Source of the DNA: Paraphysoderma sedebokerense
Taxonomy: Eukaryota; Blastocladiomycota; Physodermatomycetes; Physodermatales; Physodermataceae
Reading direction: 5' to 3'
DNA: 64,000 bases
Assembly: GCA_025602915.1 (NCBI GenBank)
Contig: JAHLJZ010000001.1
Location: forward strand, 806,001-870,000
Shown: positions 48,052 to 59,621 of the stretch, piece by piece
Layout: every line of letters starts with the position of its first letter
Position numbering within the stretch: position 1 is the first letter of the stretch
Translations under genes and position numbers: made by a program
The notes under the pieces: generated by a model
Told to the model about the DNA's origin: nothing
Database searches by the model: none
What the model saw: the letters and a program-made list of their open reading frames with translations, nothing else

Positions 48052-50856
48052 CTGTTATTTGAAAATTGAACCCAAAAAGATGTAAGTAAACGTTAGTTAA
48101 GATTCATTAGAGAGAACTTTAAACAAAAGAAGAGAAGGTTGAAGGAAATGAAATACGCAGACTAAATCGTTCCGAAAAGCCACACCGGACGCATTAAAAA
48201 TGTGGAAAGTTTGCCGTCACGACAGAGCGAAAAATCAAGGAGAAAAAAAAAAGGTCGAATGAAATCAAGAAGCGGACCCAATTTGTAGGAGACCATAGTG
48301 GGAAGAACACGAAGACCCAAAAACATGGTTTATACACAATATCAGGGACCAGAAAGGAACAAATCCACTGACAAAACATACCTTACAACTTCGCTCTCCT
48401 CTGACCAGGGGAGCCAGCATCGGGAGCTGTGGTTTTCTCAAACATCTCTCTCATCTCCTTCAGACTTTCAGTAAGATAGAATCTCAATCTTTCGGCGCCG
48501 AGCTTCATAGATGTTACGTTGATGTGGATACTATTATTCTTAATCATATAAGCGAGACCATATCCATCTTCTACAACTTCACCCCAGCCGTAACCATCAA
48601 AATATTCGGAAGTAAGCTGTGAAGTAGACAAGTTCCAGTGACAAGACATTCCGTATGCAAAATCTTTATAGATAGACGGTTTAGGTTCATCTGGTCTGAG
48701 AAGAAGTCGAAGACCTAATAACGGTTTCTGTGAGCTTATCCGCAATTTCTCTCCAGCAAAAATTATGGAAACGAACCGAGCAAGTGCCTGTCGACACCTC
48801 TTCCATCAACTGCTTGACTCATATATTTCACATGAGAATCGATAGCCTTGCGACAAAGAGCAGCCTTCTCTTCGGCCTACAGGGACAATAGTTAGGTCGG
48901 CGAAGTGACCAATTATACACCAAATCAAATAATGCATACGGGAACATCAGCATTTTCCATAGCCTTAACCCAGGCAACAGAATCGACGGAGACTGTTCTA
49001 CATGTCTCAGTCCTACCATAGGCAAACTTTCTCGTTTGCGCAGATTCGTATGTAGGTCTGCAGACTCCGTACATCTTATAATATGCCAATTGCATGACCA
49101 TTTGAACATAGGCATCTGGACTCACACCAAACTTTTTCAATAGATTTTTTCCGTAACCGTCGTATGAAAGTACAAATAATTCGTGCTTGTCGACTAACGC
49201 GTCGAAGCTTTTCTCCGAAGAACGAATGGCATCGAGGATTGCTTGGTTGAATGTGAAACGAAGCTTCTGAGGACGAGGAAGATTCGATGCGATAGTGGAG
49301 CTTCCATGATTAATTTTTCCTTTAGCGAGGCTAATGGTATGATTGTTAGTTCAAAGTAAACGTAGCGACAGCAAATTTGTGCCTTACTTGTCCAAAATCC
49401 AATCATTCAATCGGCAAGTTGGGGTACCGTCCATCATGGAATGCTGAGAAAATGAGTTAGTACATATTAATTTAACGCGGGGTCAAAATGCGACGTTACC
49501 TCGCCCAAAAATCCGGATTTTCCATTTTCACAAACGATGAATTGTAAAGTTTTATCGTAAAATCTATTCCTACCGTCACCGTGCCAACAAACTTTTGATT
49601 TCTGATTTCCAATGTATTAGTAAAGAGTTTGATTGTTGACAGGATCTTAGAGAGCATTTACCTCTTCCAAAGTGACTGGTCGCGAATCATCAAGGCAGAG
49701 TAATAGAACTGAACTTTCAATTTTTTTCAGCGATTCTTCATTGCGAGGATCGGCGGCAACTAATAGCTCGCGAGTCTAACACAAGATTATTAGATCGTAC
49801 GAATTTAAAATATATCGGAGATTCCACTTACTTCTGTCCATTTATCACGATTGTCCGAAGTTAAAGCACCGACAGCAGGCTCTTTGTTGTCACCGACTTC
49901 CTCGATAACTCTATTCAATTGGCTAAAGAATTATTTATAAGATGACGTCTTATAAAATCTGATGAGCGTAGATTAAGCTTACTATTCAATTTCAGGGGTG
50001 GATAAAGGTCTGCCGTCCTTGTGAAACAAATCAAATGTGTAAAATTGGTTTTTGCGGACGACTGCCACATGATTGTGAGTGGCAGGGTCGAAAGTTAAAA
50101 CTGTATCTGATGGTTTCTTTGGAATGCGACATGAATTAAACATATATTTGTATTGTACTGAACACAACGCTTTGTCCTTGACCATTTCGGGTTCGAGTTC
50201 TTCGCTGATCAAAACGGAGACATCAATAGGAGTCAATTACAGAACTATAAATCAGGAGTCAAAATCGAACGAAATGTTCCGACGTACGTCACTACTTGTT
50301 TTCTAAAATCCATAGCCGCTTGAACGATGCTAGCAGCTCGACTCGTCTGTGTCGGGCGTTGCTTGTCATCTCGGTGTTGAAAAAAATAAGAGACGTTTAT
50401 AACGACTGGGTCTCTATATCCGAAATAAGCAAGATCATTCCACCATTCTGCTAACCAACCCAATTTTGATGAAGCAGCTCTGGATAAAAGTCTCTTCTGT
50501 AATTCTTCTCCTTGACCTCCAGGTTTTTGGAATTCAACGACCGCTTTTTTCGTATTCTCAAAATCGGTATCAGACAACAATGGGCGGACTGTTTTTAGAT
50601 ATTTGTCACATGTTTCTTGCAAAGTGGGAACAGGAAGCTTCGGAAGCGTTTCTTGATGTTTGTATAATTTTCCGGCAGGATTGGTGGCCATAGTATAGTT
50701 TCTAACCAAAGAAAAAGTGTAGGGAACCTAGACACAAACACAAACAACGTCAAGATATGGACACAGCACCAAAACGGGGAGAACGTGGACAGAAGGTGTG
50801 CCGAATGCACAATCTATTACCTTGGCTCTAGTCAATAGACGAAGGGGTGATGACAT
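47919..50856 (-). CDS. CAT2: carnitine O-acetyltransferase, probably dual mitochondrial/peroxisomal
   Basis: The enzyme moves acetyl groups between CoA and carnitine for shuttling between organelles. Main-form exons are 50821-50856, 50288-50727, 49983-50204, 49832-49922, 49662-49775, 49500-49601, 49388-49443, 48940-49330, 48777-48876 and 48383-48714, giving 627 aa ending in AKL, a classical peroxisomal PTS1. The catalytic His is in HSMMDGTP, and WNLSTSQLTSEYFDGYGWG carries the STS motif. Exon 1 plus the start of exon 2 encodes a mitochondrial-type presequence (MSSPLRLLTRAK...), and Met25 in exon 2 could start a shorter form. Use of a donor at 48386 replaces the stop and adds 43 residues from 47919-48051 (670 aa), burying AKL. 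The enzyme identity is certain; isoform use is inference. Confidence 0.93.
48377..48390 (-). promoter_or_regulatory. tandem alternative 5' splice sites overlapping the stop codon
   Basis: On the minus strand the sequence is AAGTTGTAAGGTATG. Donor 1 (GTAAGG, first base 48386) cuts inside the TAA stop (48383-48385) and removes it; donor 2 (GTATGT, first base 48381) lies just after the stop and keeps it. Both fit the donor consensus used elsewhere in this window. Confidence 0.6.
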
Positions 50857-51072
50857 GTTTTGCTGTGATTTAGAATGCTCAAACAAAAAAGCCCAGCATC
50901 CGAAGCCCGAGTGGCGTGTCGCTATAATTGAAATTCACGCAAACACCAGCCATGCTTAACTGCTCACAATCATTTTTATTGTAAAGCCTCTGCAACATTA
51001 CACTCCGGGTTCCTGTCTATCTTTCATTAAAAACAGTGTGTTCTATGTTACTTTACTAAATACTCGCCTGGC

Positions 51073-54000
51073 TTAATCCTTCCTTTTAACATCCATGCTT
51101 CTGGCGCGCGCTGTGTCAGAAATTTCGTACATTCTGTCCGCTGAATGCCTGAGATTTAGAGAGGACTGAATGACTCTTGCTGATGCGCCCTCATTTATTA
51201 TCCCATAACTAAGGTCGTCGGGCCCCAAATGCTTTAATGTCGATCGCATTTTATATCGCATTGGTGAGTTCGCCATTAATTGCAATCGTGCTGTAATCAC
51301 CCTTGTTAGTACTAATCTAGACAAAAGAGAAAAAGAGGCCGCAAGTTTTATTAAAGTATACCGGCTTTTCTCTCCTCAAGTTTCTTGCTTAATTCTTTCA
51401 ACGCAATATTTCCGGACATTAATTGTTCGCGCATTTTTTGCATTACCTTATCATCCAAGTTGGATTGCCTCCTAAAAAGAAATCAAAATCGCCGGGTCAG
51501 CTTCTTAAGTAAAATAACTAATGAAAAGGGGAGATCGTGTTTGTACGTACGGCTTCTCCTTTTCCTTGATTTCCATTGTTACGCGGTGCCGTTGCAGATT
51601 TTTGAGCTTTTCCCGTAAAGTCTCTTCTTTCTCTTGTTTTTGTTTAAGAATATGCTGTCTGCGTGCTTCTTCCTCCTCGGCCATTTGTTGCTTCATCAGA
51701 GTCAGTCGTTCTTGAAGCTAATAAACTTCATATGAGCTCCGGTGACATTAATGACTTTAAATCACCTGAATTAACCATACCTCGACTATACTCATTTCAT
51801 TCAGTATATTGAAGCCAGATGTTTCTGTCAAATCTACATGTTTGCTCCGCTCAACCGGTATTGATTCGAGCAATTTGATTTGACGAATGAGTTCTGCTTT
51901 CCGCCGCGCTTCTTCTTCAGCGGCCTCTTTCGCTTGCTGACGTAACTTTTCGGATTCTATCGCAACTTGAGCAGCTATTGGACGATGTTAAATTTGATTG
52001 TATGTTGGAAAAGTGGATGGGGATTAACTGACCAATTTTCTTGTTTTCTTCCAGGATCCTAGTTTTAGCTTCAATCACCCTCTGGGCTGTCTCTTGAACT
52101 TCGTCAACTTTTTTTCGTTTCTCTTCCTCTTCTTGTCTCTTTTCTGTTTCAATTAAGGTTTTGAGCTGTTCAGCCTCCTCTTGCATTTCTACCACAATCT
52201 CCCTACAGTATCTGTCAGATAGTATATTATGCAATGGCAAAGTAGGGATGTATTACCTCTTTTGTTTCAATTTTTCCTCCCGCGCAATTAATGCTTCTTC
52301 ATGCGTCAGTTGTATTTCCAATCGCCTCTTCTCAAGCTCAATTTTCTTTTCTGCCTCCTCTGCATTGTATTAGTACTGAACTTGTCGGCTAAAAGGTAAA
52401 TGATTGAATTCAGCTATGTACCTTTAATCCGCATTTCCTCTTGCCATTGTCCAAAAGAAGTCGTATCTCTTAAAATGACTTCTTTTTCCATTAGCAATTT
52501 CAATTTTACTTCTTCCTTCTTCCTGACTAGTGCATCGTCTCGAAGAATGGTGGCCGTATTCAACTTCACAGCTACGGGTTCTTTGATAGACGATGGAACT
52601 GGTTTTGCCTTGTTGATAATTGAGCCGGCATTGGTGTGAGACCGTTCCTTTATTGTTTCTAATTTCTATTCCGTAAAGCAAAATCGAAAATGGGTTTGTT
52701 ATGGCGGCTGCGACGGGTAAAGTCTTAAGTAACAATTCCCTGTACCTTTTTTGTCTTGTCAGATAGGGCGGGCTTGTGTGCAACCTTGAACTGAGATTGC
52801 TTCGCTTTCTCGTACTTTTCCTATGATATTAACGTAGCTGTTAACTATCAAATTTTGTTATCGTGGCTTTTATGCAAGACAAACCTTCTCTCTTGCTCTG
52901 TTTTCTTGCTTCTTTTTCTCTAACAATTCGGTCTCAACAGGCACCGCCCTCCGGACACTTTTAGGTATCGGACGGGACTGCAAGTACAGACTACATCAGG
53001 ATTGAGGACATTGCAAGTTGAATGTGACGGACTGTTCTAACCTTTGCTACAAGAGGTATCGGTTTGATTTTTGGTACAGGTCGGGGTTTAGGCTTGGTCA
53101 GTACAAAAGGTTGTGGTGCCGTTATAGGCTTATTTGATTTCTTTGTTTTCATTCCTTGTTCGGATAATTCTGATAATTCCATTTTCAATACTCTTCCGCT
53201 CTCCAGATTGTCTTTGATTGCTTGTAATACTTCGTCCTATGTTCCATTACAGAAAGATGTCAGATCATTCTAACTAGTTCCCAACCAAGGAATCTCAGAT
53301 TATACTTGAATATATCGTCCGTCAAAAGACTTTGACAACTCTGGCAGAATCAAGCTATCCAACTTTTCTTCGTCGTATATAAATGATATCATTTCTGACA
53401 CCTTAAACATGTTCCCGTTCGTCGCCAATGCGTGTATAATTTCTGAATACACTGAAAAGCTGAGATCGTTGATCCGGAAAACGCTAAGATAAAGCAGAGC
53501 TTGAATTAAGATGTTAAAATCATGTATCCCTCAGCGTATGCCAGAATATCTCGATAACACAGTGAGGATAGAGATGTACCCATAAAGAAGTTATAATCTG
53601 AGCGCAATAGCGTAGATCCTGTATGACAGTAAAAGAGGTCCAAGATGCCCTAGATTTAACTAAAGGTTGATTCCTTTATCATTGCGATATAAACGATATC
53701 AGTAGCCATTTCTTGTAACGTTACCTCAAGGACACCTCGATTTCTTATACAACCGTAATACACTTCTTGAACGAATACTTGATCGCTTCGATCCTCTACC
53801 TAGGTATTTACATCAAATTAAAATTATCAAATCAATCAGCTCCATTGATAGCTCAGTCGGAAAACCACACACGTACAGCTTCATCTTCGAAAAACTTGTC
53901 TAGGAGCTCTTCGTCATTAGTGAACCTCAATGGGTCGATCTTCACATCTAGCAACTCCTCATTTTCGTAGAACTCCACTCCTTCAAGTTCCACTGATGTG

Positions 54001-54230
54001 ATCTTTCTGGTAGGGCTTGTACTAAACTTTTTTGCTTGAGTGTTAATGCCGGAGTCTTTTCGCTTCAGTGGAGCGACAGCGAATTCGCGATGCTGGTTGA
54101 GCAGTGATTTACAGAGATATATCAAGCGACGAAAGCGCTTGTACCTAGTCGAACTTGGCAATCTTGTCTCTGCTAATGAGGTTGTCGCCGTTGTAGTAGG
54201 TTGAGCTTCTGGTTGATTTGTTGTAGTCAT
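51073..54230 (-). CDS. CFAP99: cilia- and flagella-associated protein 99 (CFAP99)-like
   Basis: CFAP99 is a coiled-coil protein of motile cilia. Exons are 53877-54230, 53725-53799, 53580-53649, 53306-53499, 53042-53236, 52885-52977, 52746-52820, 52422-52665, 52257-52359, 52033-52202, 51781-51974, 51551-51717, 51362-51471 and 51073-51311; 14 exons, 760 aa, all phases consistent. The N-terminal half is helical, with LDLFYCHTGSTLLRSDYNFFM and LLYLSVFRINDLSFSVYSEI matching the conserved head of the family. A Lys/Pro-rich linker (KPKPRPVPKIKPIP) leads to long Glu/Lys/Gln coiled coils, then LTETSGFNILNEMSIVELQE, which I recognise as the family's most conserved stretch, and a helical tail. The assignment is from memory of the family; the coiled coil itself is plain. 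Confidence 0.75.
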
Positions 54231-54506
54231 ACTTTAAAAGAAATAATGTAGTTATTTTGATGTAAACCAGAATGCGCGAATGTCGATATTTTTGATTTTC
54301 ACTTCATCAGAATCAATCGTCCCCGGCCCCCGAATTGGCTAAGTCGACTAACTTTTTTATTAGACTTTGCTATTAAGATTTCCTATTTTTACAGAATGGA
54401 AAAATTTATTCTTTTCAACCACCGTGCTTTATAGATTCGGATAATCAAGTCACATGTAAAACTCAAATAAGTTAATTCGGGAAGACTGGCTATTGGTCTA
54501 GTTGTA

Positions 54507-55716
54507 CTAATTTTTTGTCATTACAATATTCATTTCACCAGGCCACGCTGTCTCAATATAAAAGTTACTTGAGTATCCTTCAACGAAAGAGTAAGAATAG
54601 GCACCTACACTGGCAAGTATGCCATCCCACGACTTTAAAACATAATTTCCAAAGCCCACGGCGTCATTTACCGCCTTCCCAAAGATAGCAGTGTCTTCCA
54701 GCCTTCTGTCTAGAAATTTCATCGTTGCTTCAAAGTCTGGTGATGTGTCGGTCATCATGTAAAGTTCCGTTGTGGTATAAACAGAACTTAACAGCGCCCT
54801 TTTGGTATAATAGTTAAACTGAAGATTTGAATAGAGAAGAGGTAAGCTACTCAGAGAACACTTGATTGAATAAAGCGGTAGATGACATCTTACATCATAA
54901 CTCCGATCGCCAGCGAGAAACCACATTTCATCCACCAACTCGGCCAGATGTTGTAGACTTTTGGGTACATTATGAGGCAATGCCATCACAGCCAAACCTT
55001 CATGCCATTGTCGAATAAATGGCTTCATGTACGTTAACCGATATTGACATAAAAGTTTTACCGAAGCAGTCATCCCGAGGCGCTCACTATGAAAAATCGT
55101 GGTCAGAGAAATGCTTGGATCGAAGCATCGGCGGACAAACATTACTTCTTTTGTGCCATTTCTTCCTTTTTTTCAATAAATTTAGTTCTCATTTCATTCA
55201 TTCCATCTGACATAATATGGTCTATCAAGTTCATCGGTCCGTCTGGAAACAGGCCGTGCGTGGTAAAAGGATATCCGCATTTCTCTGCGGCCCTTCCGAG
55301 ACAATCAATAGAATATCCGTATTTGGGTATCAATTCTACCGCTTGTTTAATGATCCTAGATTTGACCTTTTTGACTTCTGTACTGAATAACAAAGTAAGC
55401 CGATGATCTCGTTCTTGCTTACAAACGACCCACAAAAAAATGTTTAGACAACCAACCTCTCCTGGTCGTCAGAAGGACCCATGTTTTCCTCAAAAAAATA
55501 CCGCTCTTTATCAGTTTTCTCATCGTCCTCGGTGAAGTATGTTTGAGGTTTTATATTATCATTCGTCGAACTTGCATCGCTGCTGCCTGAATATTGGGAC
55601 TGGTGAAGTGATCGATGCCCCATATGCAGCCTGCGAGGGATTATATATCGTAATGACGGAAGGGTATTGCCTACTATCCTTTTAGAAGTGAAAGCGCATA
55701 GTCGACCGGCAATCAT
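54507..55716 (-). CDS. COQ9: ubiquinone biosynthesis protein COQ9
   Basis: COQ9 is a mitochondrial lipid-binding protein that presents intermediates to COQ7 in coenzyme Q synthesis. Exons are 55457-55716, 55146-55382, 54894-55086 and 54507-54818, giving 333 aa. The N-terminus is basic (GRLCAFTSKRIVG, YIIPRRLHMGHRS), as expected of a matrix-targeting presequence. The TetR-like core follows with IIKQAVELIPKYGYSIDCL, LAVMALPHNVPKSLQHLAEL, VDEMWFLAGDRSYDFNYYTK across a splice, and LLSSVYTTTELYMMTDTSPD, then FLDRRLEDT. These are the most conserved COQ9 blocks. The C-terminus runs about 45 residues beyond them and is less typical. Confidence 0.93.
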
Positions 55717-56000
55717 GGTTGATAACAATTAATTGGAAGGTAGACAGAGTGCAGGCAGAACAAGTTTGTGACGTTCCCGGCAGCCCTGGCAAGAATTTTC
55801 AAGGAATATTCAGACATGGGACCAAGTGTGCACATCCATCCCAGTTGTTATTCCGATCGACATTTCGCAATAGTTTTATATTATATTATTTTCATAAATA
55901 TTGGTTATTACATTAGATCTTATTACAAAAAATAGATGGTATTTGGATTATTATTATTCGAACGAACGAGAAGACAGCATTGTTCACTTAAATCATTCCT

Positions 56001-56358
56001 CTACATATCCACTGGTCTCTCCACTGGTTGGCCGATTCCAAAGCCATGGTCGAAGTGGTTGCTTGGATTACTCCAAATGGGCTGTTTAGCCCTAAGTCGA
56101 TGTACAGTGTCCGGAACACTTTCCACGTCTGCCGAGTCGGGGGTCACAATGTCGTCGAACGTGCCCGCCAAAGATGGCGAAATGTCTTCTTCCATCGACA
56201 GATCTTCTATTCGAAAGTCAGAAAAGTTAGGCAATGGCTTTGAGAACCTTGTATTCATTTTGAGGGATTTTACCGTTGAAAGTCCCTGTTGGCGCGGAGC
56301 TGCAAATCGTTGTCCATAAAAGAAGAACTACGAAGAGAGTAATATTTCTGCAGAACAT
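56001..56358 (-). CDS. small secreted acidic protein
   Basis: Exons are 56274-56358 and 56001-56206, giving 96 aa. Residues 1-22 are a clear signal peptide (MFCRNITLFVVLLLWTTICS). The mature part (about 74 residues) is acidic near its start (NEDLSMEEDISPSLAGTFDD), has no cysteine, and ends in a His/Gly/Pro-containing stretch (HFDHGFGIGQPVERPVDM). Without the intron the first exon would stop after 12 more codons, and the spliced frame stays open to its end, which supports the model. I do not recognise the family. It may be a lineage-specific secreted protein. The gene is divergent from SNAPC4. Confidence 0.65.
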
Positions 56359-56776
56359 GTCGACTGGAAAGATTTTGAGATAATATCACTAGTGTAATAG
56401 TTGGGGTGAGGTCAGAGGTTGGAAGGGGCGCTTTTATAACTGTTCGAGCAAGGGAATTAGGTGATGGTATTATTACTCACCTCGTTGCGTTAGGTGAAAC
56501 TGAATCGTACTAAAGAGGACCTAAACTCTGATGCCATTGATTTGAGTTCGAAATCACACAAGGGGATCACCGCAAGAATATGCATAGGAGACATTAGTGG
56601 TCTATCGCAGCCTAAAGAACACTCAAAAGATAATACACTTTGAGTCCATCGAATAAAGACACGTTTAAATTTTCAGTGGTTTTCCGGAGGCACGCCGCCA
56701 TCAAACCCAATTTCTTCCGTTCTCCAATTTGCATTTTCATCCTGCCCGGACAGACCATATTGTTGTCGAGCATGTA
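56359..56776. other. divergent promoter region, 418 bp
   Basis: This separates the small secreted protein (-) from SNAPC4 (+). No gene or named motif is seen. Confidence 0.4.
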
Positions 56777-59042
56777 ATGTCGGACCCAGCGACATCCCTG
56801 CCGGCCTCTCCTTCTCATCATCAGCGTCAACATCCTGATCCGGATTCCACCCTCCTTTCTGTCGAGGAGCTTCTGCATGCGGCCCTCAATTCCACTCCGG
56901 AATCCCAATGCCAGAATTCTAGTCCAACTCGGTTCCTCACAGATCAGGATCCGACACTAGCGTCGGTTTCCCCTCAAAATCCAGCAGATGTCCTCAGAAA
57001 TGCACAGGATGCCTTAGATTTGAATCGTAAATATCAAGCGTCCCTAAGAAATTACCTTAAAGAAATAGAGACCGCCCAACGGAGATTGGCAGAATCTCAG
57101 GTATTGTGCACTTGCATCATTGACAGCACTAGTAATATCATTTTTCTTCATCATCATTGAATGGTTTTCTTTCTTCTACTTTACAGATCCGCTTGAAGCA
57201 TCATCTCGCATCCCAAGTTAGAACTCTCAATGAAAAAGAAAAATCTATCGTTCCTTCCTCTACCGATTCTGTTCATGGAATGCCTCTGCCCACACACCGG
57301 GGTAAAAAGACAACGGCGGTGCCGTTGAAGTTAAATATATTCCGATATTCCTATTTTGTCGATTCTACTGGAAGTGTGAGTGCGCCCAATCAAATAAAAC
57401 TGAAACTGGGACAGAAGTTGACTGATTTTCATCCAGGCGCCGGACGACAATTTAGATACTATTCTTCGAAGGCAGGAGCCGTGGCGGACCCTCCAACATC
57501 GTTCATGTATTTATATCTCCCTTTCATGTCCTTACCATTATTTCGTCATTGATATGTCGTTGTGTAGGGAGTCTTGAAGAAAGGGAAAGTCTAGCGATCG
57601 GTGTTCAACAGCAGAATATCAAATATCTCTTGGCGAGGTAAAGTATTTCAAACTAATGTACTCAATCAAAAGATATTATGTCATTGCTTTGCGGTTTGTC
57701 CTAAACCAATGATTTGTGCTCTTGCGCTTTCATTGTAAGTTGAATATTAATATGATTATTCTGGTAGTAAACGAGCCGGACTCGATGAAATTCAGAAGAT
57801 GACAAAAGAGCAGCTTAGTACGATTGTTGAAGACATAGACTGGAGCTTCATTCAGAAGGCCTACGTACGTGCAAATGCTTATATCCTATCGTTATATATT
57901 TTTAATCAATCCATGGAAATAGGTGCCAGGTCGAGATCCCATTTCATTGAAGCTATATTGGGTCCATAATGAAAGCCCAGCAACAAACCGCTCAGCTTTC
58001 ACGGAAGAGGAAAATCAAAAACTGATCGAAATCGCCGAGAAATATGGCGGTCGACGTTGGGTAGATATAGCGTCCGAAATGGGGGTATGTTAACCATTTT
58101 TACGCAAAGCATGTCAAAGGCCCAATTTCAACCTAATACTGGTTTAGACGAATAGACCTGCAATTCAGTATTTTAAGCAATATAAGCATTTGAAACAGTT
58201 GTCTGGAGATAAGCGGTACATAATTTTCAACAGTTCCTTCGTAGGGCTACTAGTAACGGCTCTATTCTAGAAAATGGACCCCCAACGAAGACAACTTATT
58301 GCGGGACGCAATCGCGATGTATGGTGAGAAGAATTGGGCTCAAGGTGTTTTTTTTTGTGTCTCGAATTACTGGATAAAGTTTTAACTCGTTGATGCACAG
58401 TTTCAGCGGTCGTTAATACCCGAAGTTGCAGGCAATGCCTACATAGATGGAAGGCCATTAATCCTGAGCTCAAACGAGGGAAATGGTCGAAAGAAGAAGA
58501 CATGCTGTTACTCAGCGGGATCAGTATGCATGGAAGGAATTGGTCCGAAGTGGCAAAGTATGTTCCTGGACGGTCGGATAGTCAATGTCGTGAGCGGTAC
58601 TTAAATGTAATTCTGCTGCGCTCCGAGCATTCAGTGACACCGGAAGAATTTGAAAAGTTGGAGCAGTTGGTCGCTCAGCACGGACCGTCACAGTGGAAAT
58701 TGATAGCCAAATCTTTTCCTGGGCGATCCGCCAAAGGGGTACCTTCTTCATTCATGACTGATGTGTACTATTGAAAGCTTTTACTAACCCAACTGTTCTA
58801 AGCTGTCAAGACTTTGGGAATCTCGCCAGAAGCGGAAATCGCGATCTGTATCGCCAGAAGTTGTAACTCCAGTCGTCACGGAGCCGCCACGACCTAAGAA
58901 GCGGGGCGGTCGGAAACCTCGTTCCTCTGTTGTCGTCATACCGCAAGATCCTGTTCCTGAACCCCAGAGTAAAGGAAACACTTCACGAAGCGGGCGAAAA
59001 CGAAGAAAGGTTACAGAGGAGTCAGCCGACAGATCCCAATAG
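56777..59042 (+). CDS. SNAPC4: Myb-repeat subunit 4 of the snRNA-activating complex (SNAPC4-like)
   Basis: SNAPC4 is the DNA-binding subunit of SNAPc, which recognises snRNA promoters for RNA polymerases II and III. Exons are 56777-57100, 57187-57506, 57572-57637, 57768-57864, 57923-58084, 58148-58215, 58271-58344, 58401-58738 and 58803-59042, giving 562 aa. A coiled region near residue 90 is followed by a half Myb repeat (DIDWSFIQKAYVPGRD) and four Myb repeats with anchors RRWVDIASEMG, RKWTPNEDNLL, RGKWSKEEDMLL and QWKLIAKSFPG. The block VPGRSDSQCRERYL is nearly identical to the human protein. A basic C-terminal tail (KKRGGRKPR, RSGRKRRK) looks nuclear. The 4.5-repeat layout separates it from Bas1, Cdc5 and c-Myb. 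Confidence 0.88.
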
Positions 59043-59621
59043 ACATAGTGCTATCATTTGCCTTGTAACATATGATCGTCGAATTAAAGCAATTTGTCAC
59101 CATTTGTTAATAACAGTATATTGCACCGGAAATCCTGAGTAGTGAGCTGTTCGGGTCTGACAAACGAATGAAGAAGCATATTACCAAGAGATGGAGACAC
59201 GAATCAGCCATAACGTTATGATAATCAATGATGATGCTCACAATTTCTCTACTTTTTCTGGTACACGGGGTGGACAACAGACATATATATACTTCCACCA
59301 GTTTCAGCACCCGTCTAATCATGTAATAGACTGTGTTCCATCGGTTAACTTATTTTTTCAATTATAATTATTATTGAATTTATTTTGCCCAACGACAGAC
59401 ACATCTCACAGTCAGCAATAAGTAGAAGCTGTGTAAAAGGATAATTAAATCTGACAATAAGTGATTTAGATGTATAGCTGTGCTTCAAAACATGCACGTG
59501 ATAATGGTCCGGTTATCACGGACTGGGATATCACACCGGTCTGCCACTTTTCTGTAAGTGATCTCCAAAGTGACTTGTCCTCGTCCAACTTTACCTCCAC
59601 ATAAAGGATAGTTTATTCATT
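59043..59621. other. intergenic, 579 bp
   Basis: This is the promoter side of the CENP-A gene. A CACGTG lies at 59495-59500, about 125 bp before its ATG. No gene is recognised. Confidence 0.4.
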
